From the NCBI RefSeq assembly GCF_012034175.1, contig NZ_JAATEJ010000020.1, positions 113,003 through 177,002 on the forward strand: a stretch of DNA of 64,000 nucleotides, given 5' to 3'. The DNA is from Actinacidiphila epipremni. GTDB lineage: Bacteria; Actinomycetota; Actinomycetes; Streptomycetales; Streptomycetaceae. The first letter of the stretch is position 1; every line of letters starts with the position of its first letter. A model generated the notes under the pieces. It did not search any database. It saw nothing but the letters and a program-made list of their open reading frames with translations, and had not been told where the DNA came from. Positions 53,404 to 63,152 of this stretch are shown here, piece after piece. The translations under genes were made by a program, and so were the position numbers.

Positions 53404-54884
53404 ACCGCAGCACCCTCTCCCTGGCCGGCGCCGTCGTCGTGCTCGCCGTCCTCACCGGCGCCGCCTCCCTGACCGGCGGCGACGACTCGGCCGCCGCCCC
53501 CGCCGGCAGCGCGGTCCGGCTGCCGGTGCAGCGCAGCACCCTGGTGTGCCCGGCGCCCTCGCAGTCGGAGTTCGCCGACACCACCTACGCCTCGTTCACG
53601 CCCGTGACGACCACCGAGGGCGGCGGCACGGGAACCGGCAGCGGCACCGGCAGCGCGCAACTGGCCACCGCCGCGGACAAGCCCACCGTGCTGTCCCCGC
53701 CGCTGAAGCAGCCCGGCCGCACGGTCACCTACACCACGGAGAAGACCGACGCGCCCGCCCTGGTCGGCACCGCCGACGGCTCGCTCGCGCCGGGCTGGGC
53801 GGCCGGCCAGACCACCGTCGTCGACGCGGGGCCCGGCCGCGGCCTGCTCGGCACCTCCTGCCTGACCCCCGACAGCGAGTTCTGGTTCTCCGGCGCCAGC
53901 ACCGCCGACGGCCGCCAGGACTACCTGCACCTGGTGGACCCCGACGACGCCCCCGCCGTCGTCGACATCGAGCTGTACGGCAAGGACGGGCTGCTCAAGA
54001 CCTCCGCGGGCGACGGCATCACGGTGCCGGGCAAGGGCTCCACGCCGGTGCTGCTGTCCACGCTGGCCACCGACAAGGCCGCCGACCTGACGGTGCACGT
54101 CGTCGTCCGCAGCGGCCGGGTCGGCGCGGCCGTCCAGGCCACCGACGCCTCGCACGGCGCCGACTGGCTGCCGCCCTCCGCCGAGCCCGCCACCACCCTG
54201 GTGATGCCCGGCATCCCCGCCGACGCCACCTCCGTGCAGCTCGTCGCGTTCGCGCCCGGCTCCGACGACGCCGACCTGACGGTCAAGCTCGCCACCAGCA
54301 CCGGCCAGATCTCCCCGGCCGGCCACGAGACGCTGCACGTCAAGGCGGGCATGACCGCCTCCGCCGCGCTCGGCGACATCACCAAGGGCGACGCCGGCTC
54401 GCTGATCCTCACCCCCGGCAACCTGCACGCGCCGGTCCCGGTCGTGGCGGGGCTGCGGATCACCCGGGGCACGGGCAGCAAGCAGGAGTTCGCGTTCCTG
54501 CCCGCGACCGCCGCGATCGACACCCGCGCCTCCGTCGCCGACAACCGCGACAAGGCCGCCACGCTGGCGCTGACCGCCCTGAAGGAGGAGGCCCGCGTCA
54601 AGGTCACCTCGTGGCCCGGCGCGGCCGGCGGCACGGCCGTCAGCCGGACCGTCGAGGTCAAGGCGGGCACCACGCTGTCGCTCCAGCCGGTCGCGGCGAC
54701 CGCGGGCAAGGGCTCTTTCGCCGTGACCGTCGAACGCCTCTCCGGCGGCAGCGTCTACGCCTCCCGCGAACTCGCGCTGCCGTTGAACGGCGTGCCGATG
54801 TTCACCATCCAGCCGCTGCCCGACGACCGCGGCACGGTCGAGGTGCCCAAGGCGGAGTCCGACCTGACGATCCTCGGCAAATAG
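53400..54884 (+). CDS. DUF5719-family secreted/anchored protein
   Basis: 494 residues from the GTG overlapping the previous stop. One N-terminal hydrophobic segment (~7-24, signal or anchor), then a long extracytoplasmic beta-rich region including LVCPAPSQSEFADTTYASFTPV and the end PMFTIQPLPDDRGTVEVPKAESDLTI. Two cysteines (about 50 and 159) could form a disulfide. It is translationally coupled to the large glycosyltransferase, as I recall in many actinobacteria, so a partner or polymer-binding role is likely. No catalytic motif is visible. Confidence 0.82.
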   Translation: MNRSTLSLAGAVVVLAVLTGAASLTGGDDSAAAPAGSAVRLPVQRSTLVCPAPSQSEFADTTYASFTPVTTTEGGGTGTGSGTGSAQLATAADKPTVLSPPLKQPGRTVTYTTEKTDAPALVGTADGSLAPGWAAGQTTVVDAGPGRGLLGTSCLTPDSEFWFSGASTADGRQDYLHLVDPDDAPAVVDIELYGKDGLLKTSAGDGITVPGKGSTPVLLSTLATDKAADLTVHVVVRSGRVGAAVQATDASHGADWLPPSAEPATTLVMPGIPADATSVQLVAFAPGSDDADLTVKLATSTGQISPAGHETLHVKAGMTASAALGDITKGDAGSLILTPGNLHAPVPVVAGLRITRGTGSKQEFAFLPATAAIDTRASVADNRDKAATLALTALKEEARVKVTSWPGAAGGTAVSRTVEVKAGTTLSLQPVAATAGKGSFAVTVERLSGGSVYASRELALPLNGVPMFTIQPLPDDRGTVEVPKAESDLTILGK

Positions 54885-54896
54885 CCGCGCCGCACA

Positions 54897-54997
54897 CCGG
54901 CCCGGTACATACACCGGCTCTTTGCGCAGCCCCCGCCGGCCCGGTGCGTACGCGGGTCCTTTTACGCGGCCTGCGCCGGCTCGGTACATAGCGCCGG
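54897..54997. repeat. Imperfect tandem repeat, period 39-40 bases, about 2.6 copies
   Basis: Copies start at 54897, 54936 and 54976, each opening CCGGCCCGGT or CCGGCTCGGT, then ACATAC-like and CTTTGCGC-/CTTTTACGC-like segments. It lies between convergent DUF5719 and zincin genes, where it could form several alternative hairpins and serve as terminator. Confidence 0.7.
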
Positions 54998-55023
54998 AAC
55001 GGCCCGCGTGCCGTGTCCCCGGC

Positions 55024-55467
55024 TCAGTCCTCGCCGTACTTGGGGTCGACGTTCTCCGGGGACAGGCCGAGCAGCTCCGCGACCTGCTCCACCACCACCT
55101 CGTGGACCAGCAGCGCCCGCTCGTCGCGGTTCTTGGCGCGGATCTCCACCGGGCGCCGGTAAATGACGATCCGGCTCGGCCGCCCCTTGCCCGCGCCGAC
55201 CAGCCGCCCCAGCGGCACCGTGTCGCCGTCCCCGGCCGGGCCGTCCTGCGGCCACGGCACCTCCTGCACGGCGAACTCCACATCGGCCAGCTGCGGCCAG
55301 CGCCGCTCCAGCCGGTCGGCGGCGTCCCTGACCAGGTCGTCGAAGGCGTCGGCGCGGCTGACCGCCAGCGGCACCTGCGGCGGCGCGATCGGCCCGCGCA
55401 TGCCGCGGCCGTGCCGGTCACGGTGCCGCGGACGCGGAGCGGAGGGAGGCGGAACCGAACTGTCCAT
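55024..55467 (-). CDS. Zincin-like metallopeptidase-family protein with altered active site
   Basis: 147 residues, ATG 7 bases after a TAGGCT -10 and without a ribosome site. It looks like the small zincin family (DUF1025/PF06262-type): FDDLVRDAADRLERRWPQLADVEFAVQEVP, IVIYRRPVEIRAKNRDERALLVHEVVVEQVAELLGLSPENVDPKYGED. Where family members carry HExxHxxG, here the sequence is HEVVVEQVAE, so the second His is missing. The protein may not bind zinc in the standard way. It is in the position of a similar gene beside DUF3499 and manB in mycobacteria. Confidence 0.78.
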   Translation of the reverse strand: MDSSVPPPSAPRPRHRDRHGRGMRGPIAPPQVPLAVSRADAFDDLVRDAADRLERRWPQLADVEFAVQEVPWPQDGPAGDGDTVPLGRLVGAGKGRPSRIVIYRRPVEIRAKNRDERALLVHEVVVEQVAELLGLSPENVDPKYGED

Positions 55468-55789
55468 CAGCGTGAGCCTAGCTCCCGGCCGGACCCACTG
55501 TCGCGACCCGCGCGGACGCGGCCCCTTTATCGTCATCGCGCGCCGAGGTTCAGACCGCATCAGGCCACAGAACTGACGGAATCGCGCCACCTGGCGATCG
55601 GACACGTCACGTGCCACCGTCACCTCCGCCCGCACCGCGCCCCCGCAAACCTCCGATGATCCCGCCATCGCCGCAGGCCAGCCGCACCGCCGCGGCGGAG
55701 CGGCCGAAGGGCGGCACCGCACGACACGACCGGGTGAGCCTGCGGAGAGTCGTCGCGGCCCGCTCAAGAGTGCGGTACCGTCCAACGTC
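55468..55789. other. Divergent intergenic region with two leaderless-type promoters, no CDS
   Basis: 322 bases. Minus-strand promoter for the zincin gene: GCGACA (55504-55499), 18-base spacer, TAGGCT (55480-55475). Plus-strand -10 for DUF3499: TACCGT (55776-55781), 8 bases before its GTG. No supported gene or repeat lies between. Confidence 0.5.
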
Positions 55790-56152
55790 GTGAGCCCTGT
55801 ACGTCGCTGTTCGCGCACCGCCTGCGGCCGTCCCGCCGTCGCGACGCTGACGTACGTCTACGCGGACTCCACGGCCGTCCTCGGCCCGCTGGCGACCTAC
55901 GCCGAACCCCACTGCTACGACCTGTGCTCCGAGCACTCCGAGCGGCTGACCGCGCCCCGCGGCTGGGAAGTCGTCCGGCTCGCCGTGGACACCGGACAGG
56001 TCCGCCCCAGCGGCGACGACCTGGAGGCACTGGCCAACGCCGTACGCGAGGCCGCCCGCCCCCAGGAGCGCCCCCGGCCCGGCGCCCGCGACATCGACCC
56101 GCTGGAAGTCGCCCGCCGCGGCCACCTGCGCGTCCTGCGCTCACCCGAATAG
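55790..56152 (+). CDS. DUF3499-family small zinc-ribbon-like protein
   Basis: 120 residues from GTG. The N-terminal CSRTACGRPAVATLTYVY and the later HCYDLCSEHSERL provide four Cys and several His residues able to bind zinc. The middle APRGWEVVRL is conserved in this actinobacterial family. The C-terminal ~40 residues are basic. Function unknown. It is reproducibly found between whiB2/whiB-type genes and manB in actinobacteria, as far as I recall. Confidence 0.85.
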   Translation: MSPVRRCSRTACGRPAVATLTYVYADSTAVLGPLATYAEPHCYDLCSEHSERLTAPRGWEVVRLAVDTGQVRPSGDDLEALANAVREAARPQERPRPGARDIDPLEVARRGHLRVLRSPE

Positions 56153-56317
56153 CACCGGGGCCACAACACCCGGCACCACCGGGGCACCGCCGCCCGCACC
56201 GCCCCGTGCGGCCCGGCCGCACACCCGCCGGGGTAGGTTGTGGCCGACCGCGGCCCATTGCCACGGTCTTCCCGTCCGCGTCCGGATTCCCCGCGACCCG
56301 TACAGCAGAGGTGTGCA

Positions 56318-57676
56318 GTGGCCGACCTGTCGCAACTGGTCAAGGCGTACGACGTACGCGGAGTCGTACCCGACCAGTGGGACACCCCGCTCGCCGAGAT
56401 CTTCGGCGCGGCCTTCGCCACCGTCACCGGCGCGGACGCCGTCGTCGTCGGCCACGACATGCGGCCCTCCTCGCCCGCCCTGTGCGACGCCTTCGCCCAT
56501 GGCGCGGCCTCCCGCGGCGCGGACGTCACCCGTATCGGACTGTGCTCCACCGACGAGCTGTACTTCGCCAGCGGCCGGCTCGGCCTGCCCGGCGCCATGT
56601 TCACCGCGAGCCACAACCCCGCCCAGTACAACGGCATCAAGATGTGCCGCGCCGGTGCCGCCCCCGTCGGCCAGGACACCGGCCTCGCCGACGTCCGCGC
56701 GCTCGCCGAGCAGTGGCTGGAGACCGGCGTCCCGGCCGGCGCCGCGACCCCCGGCACCGTCACCGACCGCGACGTGCTCGGCGACTACGCCGACTGCCTG
56801 CGCTCCCTGGTCGACCTGAGCGGCATGCGCCCGCTGAAGGTCGTCGTCGACGCCGGCAACGGCATGGGCGGCCACACCGTGCCCACCGTCCTCGCCGGCC
56901 TCCCCGTCGACCTGGTGCCCATGTACTTCGACCTCGACGGCACCTTCCCCAACCACGAGGCCAACCCGCTGGACCCGAAGAACCTCGTCGACCTCCAGGC
57001 CCGCGTCCGCGAGACCGGCGCGGACCTGGGCCTGGCCTTCGACGGCGACGCCGACCGCTGCTTCGCCGTCGACGAGCGCGGCGAAGGCGTCCCGCCGTCC
57101 GCCGTCACCGCCCTGGTCGCCGCCCGCGAACTGGCCCGCCACCCCGGCGCCACGATCATCCACAACCTCATCACCTCCAAGACCGTGCCCGAAGTCGTCC
57201 GCGAGCACGGCGGCGTCCCCGTCCGCACCCGCGTCGGCCACTCCTTCATCAAGCAGGAAATGGCCGCCACCGGCGCCGTCTTCGGCGGCGAGCACTCCGC
57301 GCACTACTACTTCCGCGACTTCTGGAACGCCGACACCGGCATGCTCGCCGCCCTCCACCTGCTCGCCGCCCTCGGCGGCCAGGACGGCCCGCTGTCGGCC
57401 CTGGTGGCCGCCTACGACCGCTACGCGTCCTCCGGCGAGATCAACAGCACCGTCGCCGACCAGCAGGCCCGTACGGCCGCCGTACGGGCCGCCTTCGCCG
57501 GCCGGGACGGCGTCACCTTCGACGACCTCGACGGCCTCACCGTCACCGGCCCCGACTGGTGGTTCAACCTGCGCGCCTCCAACACCGAGCCGCTGCTGCG
57601 GCTCAACGTCGAGGCCGCCGACCACGCCGCCGTCGCCCGGATCCGCGACCAGGTCCTCGCCCTCGTCCGCGCCTGA
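56318..57676 (+). CDS. manB: Phosphomannomutase
   Basis: 452 residues, GTG giving VADLSQLVKAYDVRG, shortly after AGAGG. Alpha-D-phosphohexomutase with the four signature loops: phosphoserine loop GAMFTASHNPAQYNG, metal loop AFDGDADRCF, sugar-binding GGEHSAHYYF and phosphate-binding RASNTEPLLRLN. Interconverts mannose-6-P and mannose-1-P for GDP-mannose, mannan and glycoprotein synthesis. A TAGGTT -10 lies at 56234-56239. First gene of a run with Trm112-like, SIS, manA, CDF and ahcY. Confidence 0.95.
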   Translation: MADLSQLVKAYDVRGVVPDQWDTPLAEIFGAAFATVTGADAVVVGHDMRPSSPALCDAFAHGAASRGADVTRIGLCSTDELYFASGRLGLPGAMFTASHNPAQYNGIKMCRAGAAPVGQDTGLADVRALAEQWLETGVPAGAATPGTVTDRDVLGDYADCLRSLVDLSGMRPLKVVVDAGNGMGGHTVPTVLAGLPVDLVPMYFDLDGTFPNHEANPLDPKNLVDLQARVRETGADLGLAFDGDADRCFAVDERGEGVPPSAVTALVAARELARHPGATIIHNLITSKTVPEVVREHGGVPVRTRVGHSFIKQEMAATGAVFGGEHSAHYYFRDFWNADTGMLAALHLLAALGGQDGPLSALVAAYDRYASSGEINSTVADQQARTAAVRAAFAGRDGVTFDDLDGLTVTGPDWWFNLRASNTEPLLRLNVEAADHAAVARIRDQVLALVRA

Positions 57677-57793
57677 CCCGCGGGGCCCGCGCCCATGCGT
57701 CGTGCCCGCGCCGCGGACGCGGCGATAGGCTGGCAGCCACCACACACCCGGCCGGCACCCGGCCGGCCGCCCACCGCCCGGAGGACACCGCAC

Positions 57794-57973
57794 ATGCCGC
57801 TCGTGGAAGCCAGCCTGCTGGACATCCTCGCCTGCCCGGCCTGCCACGCCCCGCTGCGCGAGGACGAGGACGCGGCCGAGCTGGTGTGCACCTCCGCCGA
57901 CTGCGGCCTGGCCTACCCCGTCAAGGACGACATCCCCGTCCTGCTGGTGGACGAGGCCCGCCGCCCCGGCTGA
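57794..57973 (+). CDS. Trm112-family small zinc protein
   Basis: 59 residues, ATG after GGAGGACACCGCAC. ILACPACHAPLRED...LVCTSADCGLAYPVKDDIPVLLVDEARR is the compact Trm112/UPF0434 fold with a CxxC and a Cys pair binding one zinc. Relatives act as partners of methyltransferases. TAGGCT at 57726-57731 could give it a separate promoter. Confidence 0.88.
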   Translation: MPLVEASLLDILACPACHAPLREDEDAAELVCTSADCGLAYPVKDDIPVLLVDEARRPG

Positions 57974-58061
57974 CCCGGAACCGCCACGGCCGCACCCGCA
58001 CCGCCGGGGCACCGCCCGCACCCGGCCGCAGTCCGGCCCGCACCCCGACCCGGAGGTCGCC

Positions 58062-59201
58062 TTGTTCGACGAGTCGCTGCTGGAGGACCCCGAAGCCCTC
58101 GCCCGCGCCGACAGCCGCGGGCTGCTGCGCGCGGTGGCCGCCGCCGGCGCCCGGGTCCGCACCGCGCTGCGCCTCGCCGACGAAGCCGGCCTGGCCGACC
58201 TGCGGCCCGACGGCCGGCCCCGCACCGTCCTGGTCGCCGGCAGCGGACCCGACGCCCCCGCCGTCGCCGACCTCCTCGCCGCCCTCGCCTCCGGCAACTG
58301 CCCCGTCCAGGCCCTCGCCCCCACCGGACCCAACGTCGAACGCGCCCGCTGGACCCTGCCCGGCTGGGCCGGATCACTCGACCTGCTGCTGCTGATCTCG
58401 CCCCACGGCACCGAACAGGGCCTCACCGACCTCGTCGAGCAGGCCTACCGGCGCGGCTGCTCCGCCGTCACCGTCACCCCGCCCGGCACCCCGCTCGCCG
58501 AAGCCGTCGCACAAGTACGCGGCCTCGCCCTGCCGTTCGCCGCCGCCGCCCCCGGCAGCACCGCCGCCGACCCGGCCACCGACCCCGCCGCCGACACCGG
58601 CGCCTTCTGGGCGCTGCTCGCCCCGCTGCTCGCGCTGACCGGCCGGCTCGGCCTCACCGACACGCCCGCCGCCGAACTCCAGGCCGCCGCCGACACCCTC
58701 GACGAGACCGCCGCCCGCTGCGGCCCCGCCGTCGCCACCTACACCAACCCCGCCAAGACCCTCGCCGCCGAACTCGCCGACGCCCTCCCGCTGCTGTGGA
58801 GCCAGGGCCCCACCGCCGCCACCTGCGCCCGGCGCTTCGCCGCCGTCCTCGGCACCCGCGCCGGCAGCCCCGCCCTCAGCGCCGAACTGCCCGCCGCGCT
58901 CACCCTGCACGGCCCGCTCCAGGCCGGCACCCACGCGCTCAGCGCCGACTCCGACGACTTCTTCCGCGACCGCGTCGAGGAACCCGACGGCCTCCGGCTC
59001 CGCGTCGTCCTGCTCCAGGAAGCCCCCGACCAGCCCGGCTCGGCCGCCCCCGCCGCCCGCGAACAGGCCTACGCCCACGACACCCCGCTCAGCGAGATCG
59101 CCGCCACCGGCGGCACCGCCCTGCACATTGCCGCGGAAATCCTCGCCCTGACCGATTTCGCCGCCGCATACCTGGCCGTCGCCTCGACCGAGAGACCATG
59201 A
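58062..59201 (+). CDS. SIS-domain protein between manB and manA (TobH-like)
   Basis: 379 residues from a TTG start 5 bases after CGGAGG. It resembles the two-SIS layout of bacterial phosphoglucose/phosphomannose isomerases: TVLVAGSGPDAPAVADLLAAL and LDLLLLISPHGTEQGLTDLVEQAYRRG in the first half, and SAELPAALTLHGPL and FAAAYLAVAS in the second. The usual SGNTEET-type phosphate loop reads SPHGTEQG, so isomerase activity is doubtful. Similar proteins sit between manB and manA in mycobacteria. It overlaps manA by 4 bases. Confidence 0.82.
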   Translation: MFDESLLEDPEALARADSRGLLRAVAAAGARVRTALRLADEAGLADLRPDGRPRTVLVAGSGPDAPAVADLLAALASGNCPVQALAPTGPNVERARWTLPGWAGSLDLLLLISPHGTEQGLTDLVEQAYRRGCSAVTVTPPGTPLAEAVAQVRGLALPFAAAAPGSTAADPATDPAADTGAFWALLAPLLALTGRLGLTDTPAAELQAAADTLDETAARCGPAVATYTNPAKTLAAELADALPLLWSQGPTAATCARRFAAVLGTRAGSPALSAELPAALTLHGPLQAGTHALSADSDDFFRDRVEEPDGLRLRVVLLQEAPDQPGSAAPAAREQAYAHDTPLSEIAATGGTALHIAAEILALTDFAAAYLAVASTERP

Positions 59202-60409
59202 CCGGCATGAACCGCCTCCTCAACACCGTCCGCCCCTACGCCTGGGGCTCCACCACCGCCATCCCCGCACTCCTCGGCACCGAGCCGACCGGCGAACCCC
59301 AGGCCGAACTGTGGATGGGCGCCCACCCCGGCGCACCCTCCCGCGTCGACCGCGGCGCCGGCCCCGTACCCCTCGACACGCTCATCGACGCCGACCCCAC
59401 CGCCGAACTCGGCGACGCGACCGTCAAGCGCTTCGGCCCCCGCCTGCCGTTCCTGCTCAAGGTCCTCGCCGCCGGCGCGCCCCTGTCCGTCCAGGTCCAC
59501 CCCGACCTCGACCAGGCCAGGGCCGGCTACGCCGACGAGGAGGCCCGCGGCATCCCCCTGGACGCCCCCGAGCGCAACTACAAGGACGCCAACCACAAGC
59601 CCGAGATGCTGGTGGCCCTGTCGCCCTTCGACGGCCTGTGCGGCTTCCGCCGCCCCACCGAGGCCGCCGACCTCATCGACGCCCTCGGCGTCGGCCCCCT
59701 CGCCCCCTACGCCGACATCCTGCGCGCCCACCCCGAGGACCGCGCCCTGCGCGAAGTCCTCGCCGCCGTCCTCGGCGCCGACCCCGCCGCCATGGCCGAC
59801 ACCGTGCACGCCGCGACCGAGGCCGCCACCCGGCTGGCCGAAACCCCCGGCACCCCGTACGCAGCCGACTACGCCGCCTACGCCAAAGCCGCCCGCAGCT
59901 TCCCCGGCGACCGCGGCGTCGTCGCCGCCATGCTGCTCAACCACGTGACCCTGCAGCCCGGCGAAGCCCTCTACCTCGGCGCCGGCATCCCGCACGCCTA
60001 CCTCGACGGACTCGGCGTGGAGATCATGGCCAACTCCGACAACGTCCTGCGCTGCGGCCTGACCCCCAAGCACATCGACGTCCCCGAACTGCTGCGCATC
60101 GTCCGCTTCGAAGCCGACGGCCCCGCCGTCCTGCGCCCCGAGGCCGGCCCCGACGGCGAAGAGGTCTACGCCGCGCCCATCGACGAGTTCCGGCTCTCCC
60201 GCTACGTCCTGGCCCCCGGCGCCGACCCGCGCACCCTCGACCGCGACGCCCCGCAGATCCTGCTGTGCACCGCCGGCCAGGCCCGGCTGCGCACCGGCGA
60301 CGGCGCCGCCCTCACCCTCGGCCGCGGCCAGTCCTGCTGGATCCCGGCCGGCGAGCACACCGAACTCACCGGCGAAGGCACCGTCTTCCGCGCCACCGTC
60401 GCGGCCTGA
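59198..60409 (+). CDS. manA: Mannose-6-phosphate isomerase, class I
   Basis: 403 residues, ATG in ATGA overlap with the SIS gene. Cupin-type zinc enzyme interconverting fructose-6-P and mannose-6-P. Motifs: RPYAWGSTTAIPAL, AELWMGAHPGAPS, VQVHPDLDQARAGY (zinc His), NYKDANHKPEMLVAL (zinc Glu/His) and YLGAGIPHAYLDGLGVEIMANSDNVLRCGLTPKHIDV. Together with manB it supplies mannose-1-P. Confidence 0.95.
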   Translation: MTGMNRLLNTVRPYAWGSTTAIPALLGTEPTGEPQAELWMGAHPGAPSRVDRGAGPVPLDTLIDADPTAELGDATVKRFGPRLPFLLKVLAAGAPLSVQVHPDLDQARAGYADEEARGIPLDAPERNYKDANHKPEMLVALSPFDGLCGFRRPTEAADLIDALGVGPLAPYADILRAHPEDRALREVLAAVLGADPAAMADTVHAATEAATRLAETPGTPYAADYAAYAKAARSFPGDRGVVAAMLLNHVTLQPGEALYLGAGIPHAYLDGLGVEIMANSDNVLRCGLTPKHIDVPELLRIVRFEADGPAVLRPEAGPDGEEVYAAPIDEFRLSRYVLAPGADPRTLDRDAPQILLCTAGQARLRTGDGAALTLGRGQSCWIPAGEHTELTGEGTVFRATVAA

Positions 60410-60436
60410 CGCCACCAGAAGGGACCCCCACCACAC

Positions 60437-61396
60437 ATGAGCGCGTCCGGCGGATCCAGGGCGATCATCGCGGCACTGAGCGCCAACCTCGCCATCGCCG
60501 CGTCCAAGTTCGTGGCGTTCGCGTTCAGCGGCTCGTCCTCGATGCTCGCCGAAGGCGTGCACTCCCTCGCCGACTCCGGCAACCAGGCCCTGCTGCTCAT
60601 CGGCGGGAAGAAGGCCAAGAAGGCCGCCAACGAGGAACACCCCTTCGGCTACGGCCGGGAGCGCTACATCTACGCCTTCCTCGTCTCGATCGTGCTGTTC
60701 TCCGTCGGCGGCATGTTCGCCCTCTACGAGGGCTACGAGAAGATCCGCCACCCGCACCCCATCGACCACTGGTACTGGCCGGTCGCCGTCCTGGTCTTCG
60801 CCGTCGCCGCCGAAGGCACCTCCTTCCGCACCGCCGTCAAGGAGTCCAACCACACCCGCGGCTCCCTGTCCTGGATCGAGTACATCCGCCGCGCCAAGGC
60901 CCCCGAGCTGCCCGTCGTGCTCCTGGAGGACTTCGGCGCCCTCATCGGCCTCGTCCTCGCCCTGCTCGGCGTCGGCATCTCGCTGGCCACCGACAGCGGC
61001 GTCTGGGACGGCGCCGGCACCCTGTGCATCGGCGCCCTGCTCATCTGCATCGCCCTCGTCCTCGCCGCCGAGACCAAGTCCCTGCTGCTCGGCGAGGGCG
61101 CCGGACCCGAATCCGTCACCCGTATCCGCGCCGCCATGATCGACGGCGAGACGGTCACCGGCATCATCCACATGCGCACCCTCCACCTCGGCCCGGAAGA
61201 ACTCCTCGTCGCCGCCAAGATCGCCGTCCGGCATGACGACACCGCCACCGAGATCGCCCGGGCCATCGACGCCGCCGAGGAGCGCATCCGGGCCGCGGAA
61301 CCCTTCGCCCGCGTCATCTACCTCGAACCCGACATCTACAGCGAAGCCGCCGCCGCGGCCGGCCCCGACCCCGACCAGACCCCCGGCGGACGCTGA
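60437..61396 (+). CDS. Cation diffusion facilitator-type efflux transporter
   Basis: 319 residues, ATG after AGAAGGGA (11-base spacing). Six predicted TM helices (about 8-28, 35-55, 80-100, 115-135, 165-188, 192-212). The metal site in TM2 is AEGVHSLADSGNQ (H-S-x-x-D) and in TM5 LLEDFGALIG. The C-terminal cytoplasmic domain (~215-300) is present. The family exports Zn, Fe, Co or Mn; this subgroup's metal is not clear. Confidence 0.9.
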   Translation: MSASGGSRAIIAALSANLAIAASKFVAFAFSGSSSMLAEGVHSLADSGNQALLLIGGKKAKKAANEEHPFGYGRERYIYAFLVSIVLFSVGGMFALYEGYEKIRHPHPIDHWYWPVAVLVFAVAAEGTSFRTAVKESNHTRGSLSWIEYIRRAKAPELPVVLLEDFGALIGLVLALLGVGISLATDSGVWDGAGTLCIGALLICIALVLAAETKSLLLGEGAGPESVTRIRAAMIDGETVTGIIHMRTLHLGPEELLVAAKIAVRHDDTATEIARAIDAAEERIRAAEPFARVIYLEPDIYSEAAAAAGPDPDQTPGGR

Positions 61397-61450
61397 GCAC
61401 GCCACGGCCCGCGACCCCTGGGACTCCTGCGGCCGGACCGCACCCCGGTG

Positions 61451-61456
61451 TAGATT
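61451..61456 (+). promoter_or_regulatory. Candidate -10 box (TAGATT) of ahcY
   Basis: TAGATT lies about 193 bases before the start codon; no strong -35 is visible. It implies a 5' leader of about 185 bases containing the hairpins listed next. Confidence 0.45.
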
Positions 61457-61493
61457 CGTCAGGAGCCAGACGTCGCTGCTGATGGCGGTCGGG

Positions 61494-61620
61494 CGGTCAC
61501 CCCACGGTGACCGGCCGAGGGAGAGAGGGCCTCCGACGGATTGCGCTGCCGCAAGGGGACAGGTGCGCCCGCAGCCGGGCCCACCCACCGCCGCCCTGCG
61601 GCTGCGCCGCATCCCTGTCC
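61494..61620 (+). promoter_or_regulatory. Structured 5' leader of ahcY, possible riboswitch
   Basis: First hairpin CGGTCACC/GGTGACCG (61494-61501, 61506-61513, 4-base loop). A short TTGCG/CGCAA hairpin follows near 61541. Then a long nested hairpin: GGACAGG with CCTGTCC (61557-61563, 61614-61620), TGCG with CGCA (61564-61567, 61608-61611) and GCAGCCG with CGGCTGC (61571-61577, 61599-61605). It ends 28 bases before the ATG. It does not match the SAH or SAM-IV consensus as I remember them. Confidence 0.5.
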
Positions 61621-61648
61621 ACCTCGATCGCACCGAGGAGCAGCCCGT

Positions 61649-63100
<1,452 letters not shown>

Positions 63101-63152
63101 GCCGCACCCCCCGGCCGCCCGGCCCCGCCCGGGCGGCCCACCGAACCACGCC

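Noticed and set aside
54897..54997. Possible CRISPR-like array
   Set aside because: Only 2.6 diverged direct copies with no unique spacers and no cas genes; it is a plain tandem repeat.
61457..61648. Assignment of the ahcY leader to a known SAH or SAM-IV riboswitch
   Set aside because: The conserved core sequences I remember for these classes are not found, so only a structured leader is reported.
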